The notes under the pieces were generated by a model. The model made no database searches, had not been told where the DNA came from, and saw nothing but the letters and a program-made list of their open reading frames with translations. A stretch of 64,000 nucleotides of DNA. Source: Agromyces subbeticus DSM 16689 (GTDB lineage Bacteria > Actinomycetota > Actinomycetes > Actinomycetales > Microbacteriaceae). The DNA lies in NCBI RefSeq assembly GCF_000421565.1, contig NZ_ATXG01000015.1, forward strand, positions 30,622 through 94,621, given 5' to 3'. The position numbers were made by a program, and so were the translations under genes. Below are positions 17,248 to 27,425 of this stretch, piece after piece; positions within the stretch are counted from its first letter, which is position 1; each line of letters opens with the position of its first letter.

Positions 17248-17874
17248 TCAGCCGTAGATTCTGGCCGCGTAGGCGGGGCCGTAGTAGTCGTCGAGTTCCT
17301 CGAGCGCGTCGTTCGGTCGCTCGAGCGCCTTCGCGATGATGGCGCGCCGCGGTGCCGCGTCGGGGGCCCAGGTCTCGGGTTTCCACGTGTTCGAGCGCAG
17401 GAAGGCCTTGGCGCAGTGCGAGAAGATCTCGTCGATCGCGACCTCGAGCACGAGCGTCGGTCGGTGCCCGCGTACCGTCATCTGCTCGGCGTAGGGCGCG
17501 TCGCGCAGCAGCCGGCCACGGCCGTTGATGCGCAGTGTGTCGCCGCGGCCCGGGATCACGAAGAGCAGCCCGACGTGAGGATTCACGAGCAGGTTGTGGA
17601 AGCCGTCGGCGCGGCGGTTGCCCGGGCGCTCGGGGATCGCGATCGTGGTGTCGTCGAGCACCATCGCGAAGCCCGCGGGGTCGCCCTTCGGGGAGACGTC
17701 GGCGTTGCCGGCGGCATCCGCCGTCGAGACGAAGCAGAGGGGGGATGCCGCGAGCCACTGCCGATCGAGGTCGTGCAGCCGGGTGCGGGACTTGTCGCGT
17801 ACCGCTGGGAGCGGCGTGCCGACGAGTTGCTCGAGTTCGTCGGGCGTGGTGATCGGGGTGCCGCCGTGGTCCAT
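17248..17874 (-). CDS. FMN-dependent PPOX-type flavoprotein (MSMEG_1061-like)
   Basis: 208-residue protein of the pyridoxamine-5'-phosphate-oxidase split-barrel fold. Typical stretches are ASPLCFVSTADAAGNADVSPKGDPAGFA and a C-terminal helical tail. It resembles the actinobacterial group named after MSMEG_1061, whose members bind FMN or F420; the reaction is unknown. The ATG at 17874 is supported by family length (about 205 residues). Monocistronic. Confidence 0.8.
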   Translation of the reverse strand: MDHGGTPITTPDELEQLVGTPLPAVRDKSRTRLHDLDRQWLAASPLCFVSTADAAGNADVSPKGDPAGFAMVLDDTTIAIPERPGNRRADGFHNLLVNPHVGLLFVIPGRGDTLRINGRGRLLRDAPYAEQMTVRGHRPTLVLEVAIDEIFSHCAKAFLRSNTWKPETWAPDAAPRRAIIAKALERPNDALEELDDYYGPAYAARIYG

Positions 17875-17968
17875 GGGGCAACGCTACGCCCGAGGAGGGG
17901 TGCGCGGCGAACGGAGCGGCACTGCGTAAGGGGTTCCGCAGAGCTTCGCGGAGTGGTTTCGTGGGTGC

Positions 17969-18184
17969 ATGGGACGACTGCATCCGATCTCGTCGGAGGC
18001 GCTTCGTGCGGTGTCGTACGACCGGGAGCGCCGGGTGCTCACCGTGCAGTTCGAGTCCGGGTCGATCTACGAGTACTTCGACGTCGCTCCCGAACTCCAC
18101 GCCGAACTGCTCGAGGCCCAGCCGCACCCGTGGCAGGTCGTCGGCGAGCGGGTGAAGGCGCACCGGTTCCGCCGCATCGCCTGA
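17969..18184 (+). CDS. KTSC domain protein
   Basis: 71-residue single-domain KTSC protein: SSEALRAVSYDRERRVLTVQFESGSIYEYFDV then AELLEAQPHPWQVVGERVKAHRFRRI. KTSC domains are small beta proteins, sometimes fused to lysyl-tRNA-synthetase-like or helicase proteins; stand-alone ones have unknown function. The K-T-S-C signature residues are degenerate in this copy. Flanked by short intergenic regions, probably independent of the HAD gene 48 bases downstream. Confidence 0.75.
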   Translation: MGRLHPISSEALRAVSYDRERRVLTVQFESGSIYEYFDVAPELHAELLEAQPHPWQVVGERVKAHRFRRIA

Positions 18185-18232
18185 ACGGCGCTTCGATTCG
18201 CGGAGTGCCTCGAAGGCTGCGAGGCTGAACGC

Positions 18233-18895
18233 ATGGCGATCAGGCGTGCGGTGCTCTTCGACGTGGATGGCACCCTCATCGATGCCCTGGCCGGGCAGCG
18301 GCGTATCTGGCACGACTGGGCCGTGCAGTTCGGTCTGGATCCGTCGGTCGTGTACGAGACGGCGCTGCGCACCCGACCGGTCGACACCGTCGTCGAACTG
18401 CTGCCGGGTCGCGCGCCTGGGCCCCTCGTCGCCGCCTTCGATCGGCTGGAGGACGTCGATTCCGTGCACGGCGACGTCGCGCGGATCGCCGGGGCAGCGA
18501 CCCTGCTCGACGCGCTCGAGCCGGGAGCATGGGCGCTCGTCACCTCGAATGCCGAGCATCGCGTGGCCGCCAGATTCCGGAGGCTGGGGCTGCCGATGCC
18601 GGTCGTCGTCATCGACAATGCCGCAACGCGGTTGGGCAAGCCCGCACCCGATCCGTTCCTGCTCGCCGCCAGTCGCCTCGGGGTCGAGCCCCGTGACTGT
18701 CTCGTCGTGGAGGACTCGCCGTCTGGGGTTGCCGCCGGGATCGCGGCCGGCATGACGGTGTGGAGCGTCAACGGCGAGGACGTGGTTCCCGGTGCGCACC
18801 GGCACTACTCCGCGCTCGTCGACGCGGTCGACGACATCTGCAACTTCGTCGCGACCGACGCGGTTCGAGCGCCGAGCGGGGCGCACGGGCGGTGA
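18233..18895 (+). CDS. HAD family hydrolase (sugar-phosphatase-like)
   Basis: 220-residue HAD subfamily IA phosphatase with motif I LFDVDGTL (nucleophile and acid/base Asp), motif II VTSN, the lysine in GKPAPDPF and motif IV VVEDSPSGV. The cap region (about residues 15-85) is helical, as in phosphoglycolate and sugar-phosphate phosphatases. Likely substrate is a small phosphorylated sugar or polyol; not resolvable from sequence. Confidence 0.88.
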   Translation: MAIRRAVLFDVDGTLIDALAGQRRIWHDWAVQFGLDPSVVYETALRTRPVDTVVELLPGRAPGPLVAAFDRLEDVDSVHGDVARIAGAATLLDALEPGAWALVTSNAEHRVAARFRRLGLPMPVVVIDNAATRLGKPAPDPFLLAASRLGVEPRDCLVVEDSPSGVAAGIAAGMTVWSVNGEDVVPGAHRHYSALVDAVDDICNFVATDAVRAPSGAHGR

Positions 18896-18916
18896 CGCAT
18901 CGCGGCTCACTGCAGC

Positions 18917-18949
18917 GAAGCGCCCCTCCGCAACGCGAAGGGGCGCTTC
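18917..18949. terminator. Bidirectional intrinsic terminator
   Basis: GAAGCGCCCCT / AGGGGCGCTTC, perfect 11-bp stem with an 11-base loop, between the convergent HAD gene and fumC. Confidence 0.75.
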
Positions 18950-18979
18950 AGGGCGGCTCGCCGACCGAGCGCCGGTGAC

Positions 18980-20395
18980 TTACTTCGCCTGCGGCGGTCG
19001 CGTCATCGAGAGCAGGTCGAGCGCGGTGTCGAGCTGCTCGAGCGTGAGGTCGCCGCGCTCGACGTAGCCGAGGTCGATGACGGCTTCGCGCACGGTGATG
19101 CCCTCGGCCACCGAGTGCTTCGCGATCTTCGCTGCCGCCTCGTAGCCGATGAGCTTGTTGAGCGGGGTCACGATCGACGGCGACATACCGGCGAGGGCGG
19201 TCGCGCGTTCGACATCGGCCTCGAGGCCGTCGATCGTCTTGTCGGCGAGCACGCGCACCGAGTTGGAGAGCAGGCGAATCGACTCGAGCAGCGCGGTGCC
19301 CATGACCGGGATCTGCACGTTGAGCTCGAAGGCACCGGATGCGCCGGCCCAGGCGATCGTCGCATCGTTGCCGATGACCCTGGCGCAGACCATGAGCACG
19401 GCCTCGGGCACGACCGGGTTGACCTTGCCCGGCATGATCGAGGAGCCCGGCTGCAGGTCGGGGATGCGCAGCTCGCCGAGGCCGGTGTTCGGGCCGGAGC
19501 CCATCCAGCGCAGGTCGTTCGAGATCTTCGTGAGGCTGACGGCGATGGTGCGCAGCGCGCCCGACGCGTCGACGAGCCCGTCGCGGTTGGCCTGCGCCTC
19601 GAAGTGGTCGGCCGCCTCGGTGATCGGCAGCTCGGTCTCGGCCTGCAGCAGCGAGATCACGAGCTGCGGGAACCCGGCGGGGGTGTTGATGCCCGTGCCC
19701 ACGGCGGTGCCGCCGAGCGGCACCTCGGCGACGCGGGGGAGGGCGGTGCGCACGCGCTCGATGCCGAGACGGACCTGACGGGCGTAGCCGCCGAACTCCT
19801 GGCCGAGGGTGACCGGCGTCGCGTCCATGAGGTGGGTGCGGCCGGCCTTGACGACCTCGGCCCACAGCTCGGCCTTCGCCTCGAGGGCGACGGCGAGGTG
19901 ATCGAGCGAGGGGACGAGCTCGTCGATGAGCGCCGCCGTCACGGCGATGTGCACCGAGGTCGGGAAGACGTCGTTGGAGGACTGAGACGCGTTCACGTGG
20001 TCGTTGGGGTGCACCGGGCTGCCGAGCTTGCTCGTGGCGATGGTGGCGAGCACCTCGTTCATGTTCATGTTCGACGAGGTGCCGGAGCCGGTCTGGTACA
20101 CGTCGACCGGGAAGTGCTCGGTGTAGCTGTGGACGCCCGCGATGACCTCGTCGGCGGCGTCTTCGATGGCCTTGGCGATGGCGGGGTCGAGCACGCCGAG
20201 CTGGGCGTTGGCCTGCGCGGCGGCCTTCTTGATGCGCGCGAGTGCCTGGATCTGCTGCGGCTCGAGCCCGGCACCGGAGATCGGGAAATTCTCGACGGCG
20301 CGCTGCGTCTGCGCACGGTAGAGGGCCGTCGCAGGCACCCGCACCTCGCCCATCGTGTCGTGCTCGATGCGATAGTCGGCGGCGTCGTTCACCAC
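18980..20395 (-). CDS. fumC: Class II fumarate hydratase
   Basis: 471-residue homotetrameric fumarase of the TCA cycle. The superfamily signature [11 protein letters not shown] and the substrate-binding [13 protein letters not shown] and [15 protein letters not shown] regions ([17 protein letters not shown]) are present. I chose GTG 20395 ([11 protein letters not shown]), with AAGGAGA seven bases upstream; the open frame extends about 127 codons further but that part is antisense to nothing conserved and overlaps the carbonic anhydrase. Last gene of the xseA-xseB-DUF4245-carbonic anhydrase-fumC run. Confidence 0.96.
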   Translation of the reverse strand: MVNDAADYRIEHDTMGEVRVPATALYRAQTQRAVENFPISGAGLEPQQIQALARIKKAAAQANAQLGVLDPAIAKAIEDAADEVIAGVHSYTEHFPVDVYQTGSGTSSNMNMNEVLATIATSKLGSPVHPNDHVNASQSSNDVFPTSVHIAVTAALIDELVPSLDHLAVALEAKAELWAEVVKAGRTHLMDATPVTLGQEFGGYARQVRLGIERVRTALPRVAEVPLGGTAVGTGINTPAGFPQLVISLLQAETELPITEAADHFEAQANRDGLVDASGALRTIAVSLTKISNDLRWMGSGPNTGLGELRIPDLQPGSSIMPGKVNPVVPEAVLMVCARVIGNDATIAWAGASGAFELNVQIPVMGTALLESIRLLSNSVRVLADKTIDGLEADVERATALAGMSPSIVTPLNKLIGYEAAAKIAKHSVAEGITVREAVIDLGYVERGDLTLEQLDTALDLLSMTRPPQAK

Positions 20396-20454
20396 GGTGT
20401 GTTCTCCTTCGGTTGTCGCCGGGTCGCGCCCGGCAGATGCCGCCAGCGCGGCGG

Positions 20455-21111
20455 TCAGATGCGACCGACGACGATGTCGGTCTCGGCACGACCTTCGAAC
20501 AGCCGGTAGTTCGCGCCGACGATAGCCAGCGTACCCGCTGCGATCGCGTCGCTGATCATCTCGGAACTCTCGAGGAGCTCGGCCACGGTGTCTCGCAGAT
20601 GCTCGCGACCGACGAAGCTCGCGTCGACGTCGCCCGACTCGATTGCGGCTTCTGGGTCGCCGCCCGCGACTCGGCGCACGGCCGGCACGATGCGCTCGAC
20701 GAGCGAGGCGATGTGCGCGGGCAGTTGCGGCGCATCGGATGCCTGCGAGTCGATCGCGGCCCGCACCGCGCCGCACTCGTCGTGCCCGAGCACGAGGATG
20801 AGCGGCACGCCGAGCACGCCGACCGCGTACTCGAGGGAGCCGAGCACCGAACCCGAGATGACCTGCCCGGCGTTGCGCACCACGAAGGCGTCGCCGAGGC
20901 CGACGTCGAAGATGATCTCGGCCGACAGGCGCGAGTCGCTGCAGCCGAAGATCGCGACGAGCGGCCGTTGCGAGTGGGCGAGCGAGGTACGGCGGTCGAC
21001 GTCTTGCCGCGGGTGCTGCGGCTTGCCCGCGATGAAGCGCTCATTGCCGCGCCGCAGCTCGCGCCACGTCTCGGCCGGAGTCTGCGGACGTTCGATCGGC
21101 TGCGTGGTCAC
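20455..21111 (-). CDS. Beta-class carbonic anhydrase
   Basis: 218-residue zinc enzyme interconverting CO2 and bicarbonate. Zinc ligands and partners are visible: Cys and Asp-x-Arg in [11 protein letters not shown], His and Cys in LGHDECGAV, plus the core VVRNAGQVI. It starts with GTG 21111 (VTTQPIERP). In mycobacteria this position next to fum is held by other genes, so it appears to be an insertion into the conserved block. It sits 11 bases after the DUF4245 gene and 60 bases before fumC, and probably shares their transcript. Confidence 0.92.
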   Translation of the reverse strand: MTTQPIERPQTPAETWRELRRGNERFIAGKPQHPRQDVDRRTSLAHSQRPLVAIFGCSDSRLSAEIIFDVGLGDAFVVRNAGQVISGSVLGSLEYAVGVLGVPLILVLGHDECGAVRAAIDSQASDAPQLPAHIASLVERIVPAVRRVAGGDPEAAIESGDVDASFVGREHLRDTVAELLESSEMISDAIAAGTLAIVGANYRLFEGRAETDIVVGRI

Positions 21112-21122
21112 GGTCGTACCTC

Positions 21123-21764
21123 TCAGTTCTGCGCCTCGATCGTCGGCGTGAGCGCCGACGCGAGCGTCGCGAATTCTTCGGGAGTCGCGGTGCCGAGCAG
21201 CACGAAGGTGCTGCCGCCCGCCTCGGTGGTGAGTCCGTATCTGGCGTTGCCGACGTCGTCGGTCGAATCGCGATTGTCGAAGACGGTCCACTCGACGCCG
21301 TCGATCGTGACCGTGCCGACCGGGAGCGTGCGGGCGAGCAGGCCGGCCGCCCAGGTCGGGTTCGCGTCGAGCCCCTGGTACATGCCGATGAACTCGTCGC
21401 CAGGGGTCAGGTAGCCGACGTACCAGGCGGTGATGTCGTCGGCCTTGCTCGTGCGCAACTCTGCGGCGTTGGGGCGCCAGCCCTCTGGCAGCTCGGGCAC
21501 CGCGAGCGGGTCGTCGCTCGCGACCTGCGCCTGCTGGGCGACGGATGCCACGTCGACGTCGGGCTCGATGGGCGTATTGCTGCGCGGCACGAGCAGCACG
21601 ATGACGAGCACCAGCACGAGGCTCGTGCCGAGGGCGAGCAGCAGGTTCTTGAGGGTCTGCCGCTGCCGGTGCTTCAGCGAGTTCTCGGCCTTGCGGGCTG
21701 CGGTCTCTTCGGGCGTCTCCGGCCGCCCGAGCTCGGCCACCACGCGCGGCGACTTGCTCGCCAT
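21123..21764 (-). CDS. DUF4245 domain-containing membrane protein
   Basis: 213-residue protein: basic cytoplasmic N-terminus (about 40 residues), one membrane segment (LLLALGTSLVLVLVIVLLVP), then an extracytoplasmic DUF4245 domain with LPEGWRPNAAELR and TIDGVEWTVFDNR. Function unknown; the family is restricted to actinobacteria and regularly adjoins xseB, glpX and fumC. ATG 21764 overlaps the xseB stop (TGATG). Confidence 0.85.
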   Translation of the reverse strand: MASKSPRVVAELGRPETPEETAARKAENSLKHRQRQTLKNLLLALGTSLVLVLVIVLLVPRSNTPIEPDVDVASVAQQAQVASDDPLAVPELPEGWRPNAAELRTSKADDITAWYVGYLTPGDEFIGMYQGLDANPTWAAGLLARTLPVGTVTIDGVEWTVFDNRDSTDDVGNARYGLTTEAGGSTFVLLGTATPEEFATLASALTPTIEAQN

Positions 21765-22003
21765 CAGCGGGCGGCGTCGTCGTCGGACGCCGAGCGTGCG
21801 GAGCCGGCGCGGGCGGCGTCGAGGCGCGCCTTCGCACCGATCAGCCACTCTTCGCAGCGCGCGGCGAGTGCCTCGCCGCGTTCCCACAGCGCGAGCGACT
21901 GTTCGAGTGTCGCCGACCCCTGCTCGAGTTCGCCGACGACCTGCACGAGCTCGTCGCGCGCCTGCTCATAGCTCAGCTCGGTGATGTCGGTGGGGGTGGG
22001 CAT
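21764..22003 (-). CDS. xseB: Exodeoxyribonuclease VII small subunit
   Basis: 79-residue Xse[46 protein letters not shown] is the family's antiparallel helical hairpin. It binds XseA to form exonuclease VII, which degrades single-stranded DNA. I chose ATG 22003 (MPTPTD); a second ATG at 22012, two bases past the xseA stop, would add three residues and may be favoured by coupling. Confidence 0.93.
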   Translation of the reverse strand: MPTPTDITELSYEQARDELVQVVGELEQGSATLEQSLALWERGEALAARCEEWLIGAKARLDAARAGSARSASDDDAAR

Positions 22004-22013
22004 GGCACCCATT

Positions 22014-23291
22014 CTATTCGCCACCGCCGACGGGCTCGCGTTGCGCCGTCGTAGCCCCCGAGGCCGAATCGTGCGGCGACGGCACCGCCCCGCGTGAGAC
22101 CGCGGCGAGCGCCCCCTCGGCGAGCGTGACGGTGAGCTCTGCGCCTTCGGGCGCACCGGCGGGGCCGCGAACGACGTGGCCGTCGGCGCCCTGCACGATG
22201 GCGTAGCCGCGGTCGAGCGTCGCTTGCGGCGAGAGCGCCCGCAGATGCCCGCGCAGTTCGGCGACCCGGTGCGTCTGCCGATCGATCGAGCGTTCGACGA
22301 GCTCGGCGCCGCGCGCGACCCATCGGGTCAGGTCTTCGGCGCGGCGGTCGACGATCCACGAGGTCTCGGCGAGCGCCGGTCGCGAGCGCAAGTGGCCGAT
22401 GCGGTCGATCTCGCGGGAGAGGACAGCCTGCAGCCGCATGCCGAGCCGGGCGCGGGCTTGCCCGACGCGCACGAGCTCTTCGTTCACGTCGGGAACGACG
22501 CGCTTCGCGGCATCCGTCGGCGTCGAGGCCCGCAGGTCGGCGACCTCGTCGAGCAGCGGGCGATCGGCTTCGTGCCCGATCGCCGAGACGATGGGGGTGA
22601 ATGCCACAGCCGCCGCCCGCACGACCCGCTCGTCGCTGAAGCCGAGCAGGTTCTGGAAGTCACCGCCGCCACGGGCGACGATGATGACCTCGACCTGCGG
22701 ATCGGCGTCGAGGCGCTCGATCGCCGCGACGACCTCTGGCACCGTGCGGTCGCCCTGGACGGCGGCGTGCACGACCCGGAACTCGACCGCCGGCCAGCGG
22801 AGCCGGGCGTTGCGCAGCACGTCTTTCTCAGCGTCGCTGTCTTTGCCGGTGATGAGCCCCACGACGCCCGGAAGGAACGGCAGCCTGCGCTTGCGAGCGG
22901 CCTCGAAGAGGCCCTCGGCGGCGAGCTGGCTGCGCAGTCGCTCGAGCCGTTCGAGCAGGTCGCCGAGGCCGACGTGCTTCAGCTCGAAGACCTGCATCGA
23001 CAACGAGCCGCCCTTGACCCACCAGTTGGGCTTCACGAGGGCGATCACCCGGTCGCCCTGCTTGAACTGCTCGTCGAATCGCGCGCGCACCGACGACCAG
23101 ACCTGGAACGACAGCGTCGCGTCGGCGTCGCAATCTTTCAGCTTGCCGTAGACGTTTCCGCCCGAGACGCCCCACTGGGTGATCTCGCCCTCGACCCACA
23201 CCGTGCCGAGGCGATCGATGTACTGCTTGAGCTTGCCGGAGAGGAGCGCGACCGGCCACGGTGCATCGCGTGTCGCCGGTGCATCCGTCAT
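22014..23291 (-). CDS. xseA: Exodeoxyribonuclease VII large subunit
   Basis: 425-residue XseA: N-terminal OB fold ([23 protein letters not shown]), catalytic domain with [45 protein letters not shown] and [28 protein letters not shown], then a coiled coil and a C-terminal RGYAIV segment. Cleaves ssDNA from both ends. ATG 23291 (MTDAPATRD) fits family length; it is divergent from ispH with about 50 bases between starts. Confidence 0.95.
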   Translation of the reverse strand: MTDAPATRDAPWPVALLSGKLKQYIDRLGTVWVEGEITQWGVSGGNVYGKLKDCDADATLSFQVWSSVRARFDEQFKQGDRVIALVKPNWWVKGGSLSMQVFELKHVGLGDLLERLERLRSQLAAEGLFEAARKRRLPFLPGVVGLITGKDSDAEKDVLRNARLRWPAVEFRVVHAAVQGDRTVPEVVAAIERLDADPQVEVIIVARGGGDFQNLLGFSDERVVRAAAVAFTPIVSAIGHEADRPLLDEVADLRASTPTDAAKRVVPDVNEELVRVGQARARLGMRLQAVLSREIDRIGHLRSRPALAETSWIVDRRAEDLTRWVARGAELVERSIDRQTHRVAELRGHLRALSPQATLDRGYAIVQGADGHVVRGPAGAPEGAELTVTLAEGALAAVSRGAVPSPHDSASGATTAQREPVGGGE

Positions 23292-23327
23292 GAGGCCTCT
23301 CAAGCCGCTCGCCCAGCTTCCGCCGCG

Positions 23328-23333
23328 TAGGAT
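23328..23333 (+). promoter_or_regulatory. -10 element of ispH
   Basis: TAGGAT, seven bases before GTG 23341; no ribosome site between, so ispH is probably transcribed leaderless. Confidence 0.45.
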
Positions 23334-23340
23334 GGGAACC

Positions 23341-24420
23341 GTGACGAGCACTACGGACACCCCGCGAATCGGCCTCGGCATGCCCAGAGTTCCGGGCGTG
23401 CGCGGCCGGCTCAAGGATAACCCGGTCCCCGGACACAAGCGCGTGCTGCTCGCAGCGCCGCGCGGCTACTGCGCCGGCGTCGATCGTGCGGTGATCGCCG
23501 TCGAGAAGGCGCTCGAGCACTACGGGGCACCGGTCTACGTGCGCAAGCAGATCGTGCACAACATCCACGTCGTCACCGAACTCGAGGCGATGGGCGCCAT
23601 CTTCGTCGAAGAAGTCGACGAGGTGCCCGCGGGCGCCCACATCGTCTTCAGCGCGCACGGAGTCTCCCCGGCCGTGGTCAATGCCGCCGCCGATCGCGGC
23701 CTGCACGCCATCGACGCGACCTGTCCGCTCGTCACCAAGGTTCACCGAGAGGCCGTGCGGTTCGCTCGTGACGACTTCGAGATCCTGTTGATCGGCCACG
23801 AAGGGCACGAAGAGGTCGAGGGCACGGCGGGCGAGGCGCCTGATCACGTCACGATCGTCAACAGCCCCGACGACGTCGACAACATCGTGGTGCAAGACCC
23901 CGACAAGGTCGTGTGGCTCTCGCAGACGACCCTCTCGGTCGACGAGACCATGGAGACGGTGCGGCGCCTGCGCGAGCGGTTCCCGAATCTTCAAGACCCG
24001 CCCTCCGACGACATCTGCTACGCCACCCAGAACCGCCAGGTGGCCATCAAGAAGGTCGCCCGCGACGCCGATCTCGTCATCGTCGTGGGTTCGGCCAACA
24101 GCTCGAACAGCGTTCGGCTCGTCGAGGTCGCCCTCGAGTACGGCGCGAAGGCGGCCTACCGGGTCGACTACGCGAGCGAGGTCAAGCAGGAGTGGCTCGA
24201 CGGGGTCGAGACGGTCGGCGTGACGAGCGGGGCATCCGTGCCCGAAGAACTCGTGAAAGAGCTGCTCGACGCGCTCGCCGACGCCGGCTACGGCGAGGTC
24301 GCCGAGGTCAAGACGGCCGAGGAAGACCTGATGTTCTCGCTGCCGAAAGAGCTGCGCAAAGACCTCGCCGGCAAGACCGACGCACGGGCGATCGGCGGCC
24401 GGGTCAGCGCGCAGAGCTGA
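23341..24420 (+). CDS. ispH: 4-hydroxy-3-methylbut-2-enyl diphosphate reductase
   Basis: 359-residue last enzyme of the MEP isoprenoid pathway, yielding IPP and DMAPP. The three cluster cysteines are visible in [23 protein letters not shown] and [11 protein letters not shown]; the catalytic glutamate region is [24 protein letters not shown]. A ~30-residue N-terminal extension is common in actinobacterial homologues. It supplies precursors for uppS at 13.7 kb. Confidence 0.96.
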   Translation: MTSTTDTPRIGLGMPRVPGVRGRLKDNPVPGHKRVLLAAPRGYCAGVDRAVIAVEKALEHYGAPVYVRKQIVHNIHVVTELEAMGAIFVEEVDEVPAGAHIVFSAHGVSPAVVNAAADRGLHAIDATCPLVTKVHREAVRFARDDFEILLIGHEGHEEVEGTAGEAPDHVTIVNSPDDVDNIVVQDPDKVVWLSQTTLSVDETMETVRRLRERFPNLQDPPSDDICYATQNRQVAIKKVARDADLVIVVGSANSSNSVRLVEVALEYGAKAAYRVDYASEVKQEWLDGVETVGVTSGASVPEELVKELLDALADAGYGEVAEVKTAEEDLMFSLPKELRKDLAGKTDARAIGGRVSAQS

Positions 24421-24466
24421 CCACGCCCGGGCCGCCGGCGCTGCGAGTGCCGACGTCGCGCGCGGA

Positions 24467-25171
24467 TCAGCCGCCGACGGTTGTTCCGACGTACTCCATG
24501 AACGTGGGGTCGGCGAAGAAGACGATGCTCATGAGCACCATCATCGCGATGAACGACACCGCGCCGCCGACGATGGGGATCCAGAACGCCATGCGACGAC
24601 GGCGGAGCCGCCGGATCGAGAGACCGAGCGTCGCCGCGTAGATGGCGAGCTGCACGAGCGTTCCCACCAGGATGATCGTCGGCATCGACGCGCCAGGCGT
24701 GAAGTCGCCGATGCCCTGCTGCGTGTACACGAGCTGAATCTGTTGGGGGAGCTGCTGCAGGCCCGAAGCGGTGCTCCAGGCGCCGAACGCGCCGATCACG
24801 AGCAGGCCGATCGTGATCATGCGGTCGACCGAGCGCTCGGGGCGGACGAGCGGCAGCGCGGATGCCGCGAGCTCGTCGTTCGATCGGCCGGCCGTGCTGC
24901 TCGCGCCCGAGGGGGACTTCGCCGGCCGGTCGCGCCCGGGCGTGCGTTTCGGCGCGGTCGCGGCAGCCGAAGCGGCAGCTGCCGCCGGCGCACCGCGATC
25001 ATCGACCGGTGGCGTCCAGGTCCACCCCTCAGGGGCGTACTCGCCGTATTGCGGACGAGGCCGCTCGTCTCGCGGCGGCGACGGCACGGCGGGCGGGTTC
25101 ACCGTGCCGTCGTGAGTCGCCCCGGAGTCGCCCGATTCGTCGGGCGTGCGAGCGGCCTCGTGCTGCGACAT
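24467..25171 (-). CDS. DUF6264-like membrane protein
   Basis: 234-residue protein. The first ~115 residues are disordered, rich in Ala/Pro/charged residues and contain YGEYAPEGWTWTPP; the C-terminal half has about three membrane segments. It appears to be the Microbacteriaceae DUF6264 family (assignment from memory), of unknown function. It begins 7 bases after fbaA and is probably co-transcribed with it. Confidence 0.7.
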   Translation of the reverse strand: MSQHEAARTPDESGDSGATHDGTVNPPAVPSPPRDERPRPQYGEYAPEGWTWTPPVDDRGAPAAAAASAAATAPKRTPGRDRPAKSPSGASSTAGRSNDELAASALPLVRPERSVDRMITIGLLVIGAFGAWSTASGLQQLPQQIQLVYTQQGIGDFTPGASMPTIILVGTLVQLAIYAATLGLSIRRLRRRRMAFWIPIVGGAVSFIAMMVLMSIVFFADPTFMEYVGTTVGG

Positions 25172-25178
25172 CCGGTGC

Positions 25179-26207
<1,029 letters not shown>

Positions 26208-26312
26208 GGTGCTCCTTCGGACGACGGTGGGGTTTGGAGTCGAGTCTACCGACTAGCCGAGGGGTGCTCAGGTGTCGGATGCCGCTGCGCACGCGTGCGG
26301 CAGGATGGACGG

Positions 26313-27284
26313 ATGCCGACCCCATCCGATCCGCTCCGCCTCGCCGAGCTCGGCCTCGTCGACGGTTTCCGTCGTGCCACGGCGCTCGCCGCGCTCGCCG
26401 CCGCGCCGCTCGTGGGCTCTGGCGACGGACATGGCATCGACGCGCTCGCTGTTGAGGCATTGCGCCGGGCACTCGGCGAACTGACGGTCGACGGCTTGGT
26501 CGTGGTCGGCGAGGGCGAGAAGGACGAAGCGCCGATGCTGTTCGTGGGGGAGCGGTTCGGCCGCAGTGACGGCGATGCTCCGCTCATCGACCTCGCCGTC
26601 GACCCCGTTGACGGCACCCGGCTCGCGGCGGCCGGCGCGCCTGGCGCGATGGCCGTGCTCGCGGTGGCGCCGCGCGGTTCCCTCGCCGCGCTCGGTGCCG
26701 CCCACTACCTCGAGAAGCACGTGACGTGGTTTCCGGATGCCCCGGCCGGCGCCCCGGTCGGCGAGCTCGTCGCCCGCATCGCGACGGCACGGGGTGTCAC
26801 GCCCGCCGAGGTGCGCGTCGCGGTGCAGGAGCGGCCGAGGAACGAGCGGTTCGCCGCCGAGGCGCGGGCCGCAGGGGCATCCGTCGAGCTCTTCGTGCAC
26901 GGCGACGTCGAGCGCAGCCTTCGCGCCGCGCAACCGGGCACGGGCCTCGACCTCGTGTCGGGCATCGGCGGGGCGCCCGAAGGCGTGCTGACCGCCGCCG
27001 CCGTGCGAGCCCTCGGCGGTTCGATGTGGGCGAGGCTCGCGCCGCAGTCGGAGGCCGAGCGCTCGAGGGTGCTCGCGGCCGGCCTCGACCTCGCCCGCGT
27101 CTGGCCGCTCACCGAGCTCTGCGCCGCTCCAGCGTGGATCTTCCTGAGCGCGGTGACCGAGTGTGCACCCGGCGGCGAGGTCATCGCCGGGGTGCGCAGC
27201 ACGCCCGACGGCGGTGCGGTCGCGGCGACCTGGCACGCCGGACCGGGCGTCGACCGCGTCGTCGCCGAGGTGCGCTCGAACTGA
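26313..27284 (+). CDS. Divergent GlpX-type fructose-1,6-bisphosphatase paralogue
   Basis: 323-residue class II FBPase-like protein. Metal and phosphate residues are kept in GEGEKDEAPM, VDPVDGT and GIGGAPEGV. The segment that reads GRGDKxxAD in GlpX (and in the neighbour at 27426) is here GSGDGHGID, so the family lysine (Lys29 in E. coli GlpX) is a glycine. It may be a functional isoenzyme with altered specificity, a regulator, or inactive. It lies 141 bases before the canonical glpX, suggesting an old tandem duplication. Confidence 0.85.
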   Translation: MPTPSDPLRLAELGLVDGFRRATALAALAAAPLVGSGDGHGIDALAVEALRRALGELTVDGLVVVGEGEKDEAPMLFVGERFGRSDGDAPLIDLAVDPVDGTRLAAAGAPGAMAVLAVAPRGSLAALGAAHYLEKHVTWFPDAPAGAPVGELVARIATARGVTPAEVRVAVQERPRNERFAAEARAAGASVELFVHGDVERSLRAAQPGTGLDLVSGIGGAPEGVLTAAAVRALGGSMWARLAPQSEAERSRVLAAGLDLARVWPLTELCAAPAWIFLSAVTECAPGGEVIAGVRSTPDGGAVAATWHAGPGVDRVVAEVRSN

Positions 27285-27294
27285 TTGAGATCTT

Positions 27295-27310
27295 AAGAAT
27301 GCACATTCTT
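27295..27310. promoter_or_regulatory. AT-rich inverted repeat before glpX (candidate operator)
   Basis: AAGAATG-CA-CATTCTT, 7-bp perfect arms, in the 141-base gap between the two GlpX genes, inside a short AT-rich island unusual for this window. It lies upstream of the likely glpX -10 (TAGGCT at 27358-27363), where a repressor or activator could bind. Confidence 0.4.
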
Positions 27311-27425
27311 TCATCGCTCTGACGCTGAACTCCCGCTCGTTCTGTGCCGTCGCTGCCTAGGCTGGAGACGATCGTTCCAGGCCGGCCGTGACGGCCGACC
27401 GCACTAGCGTCCGGGAGGACCCTCG

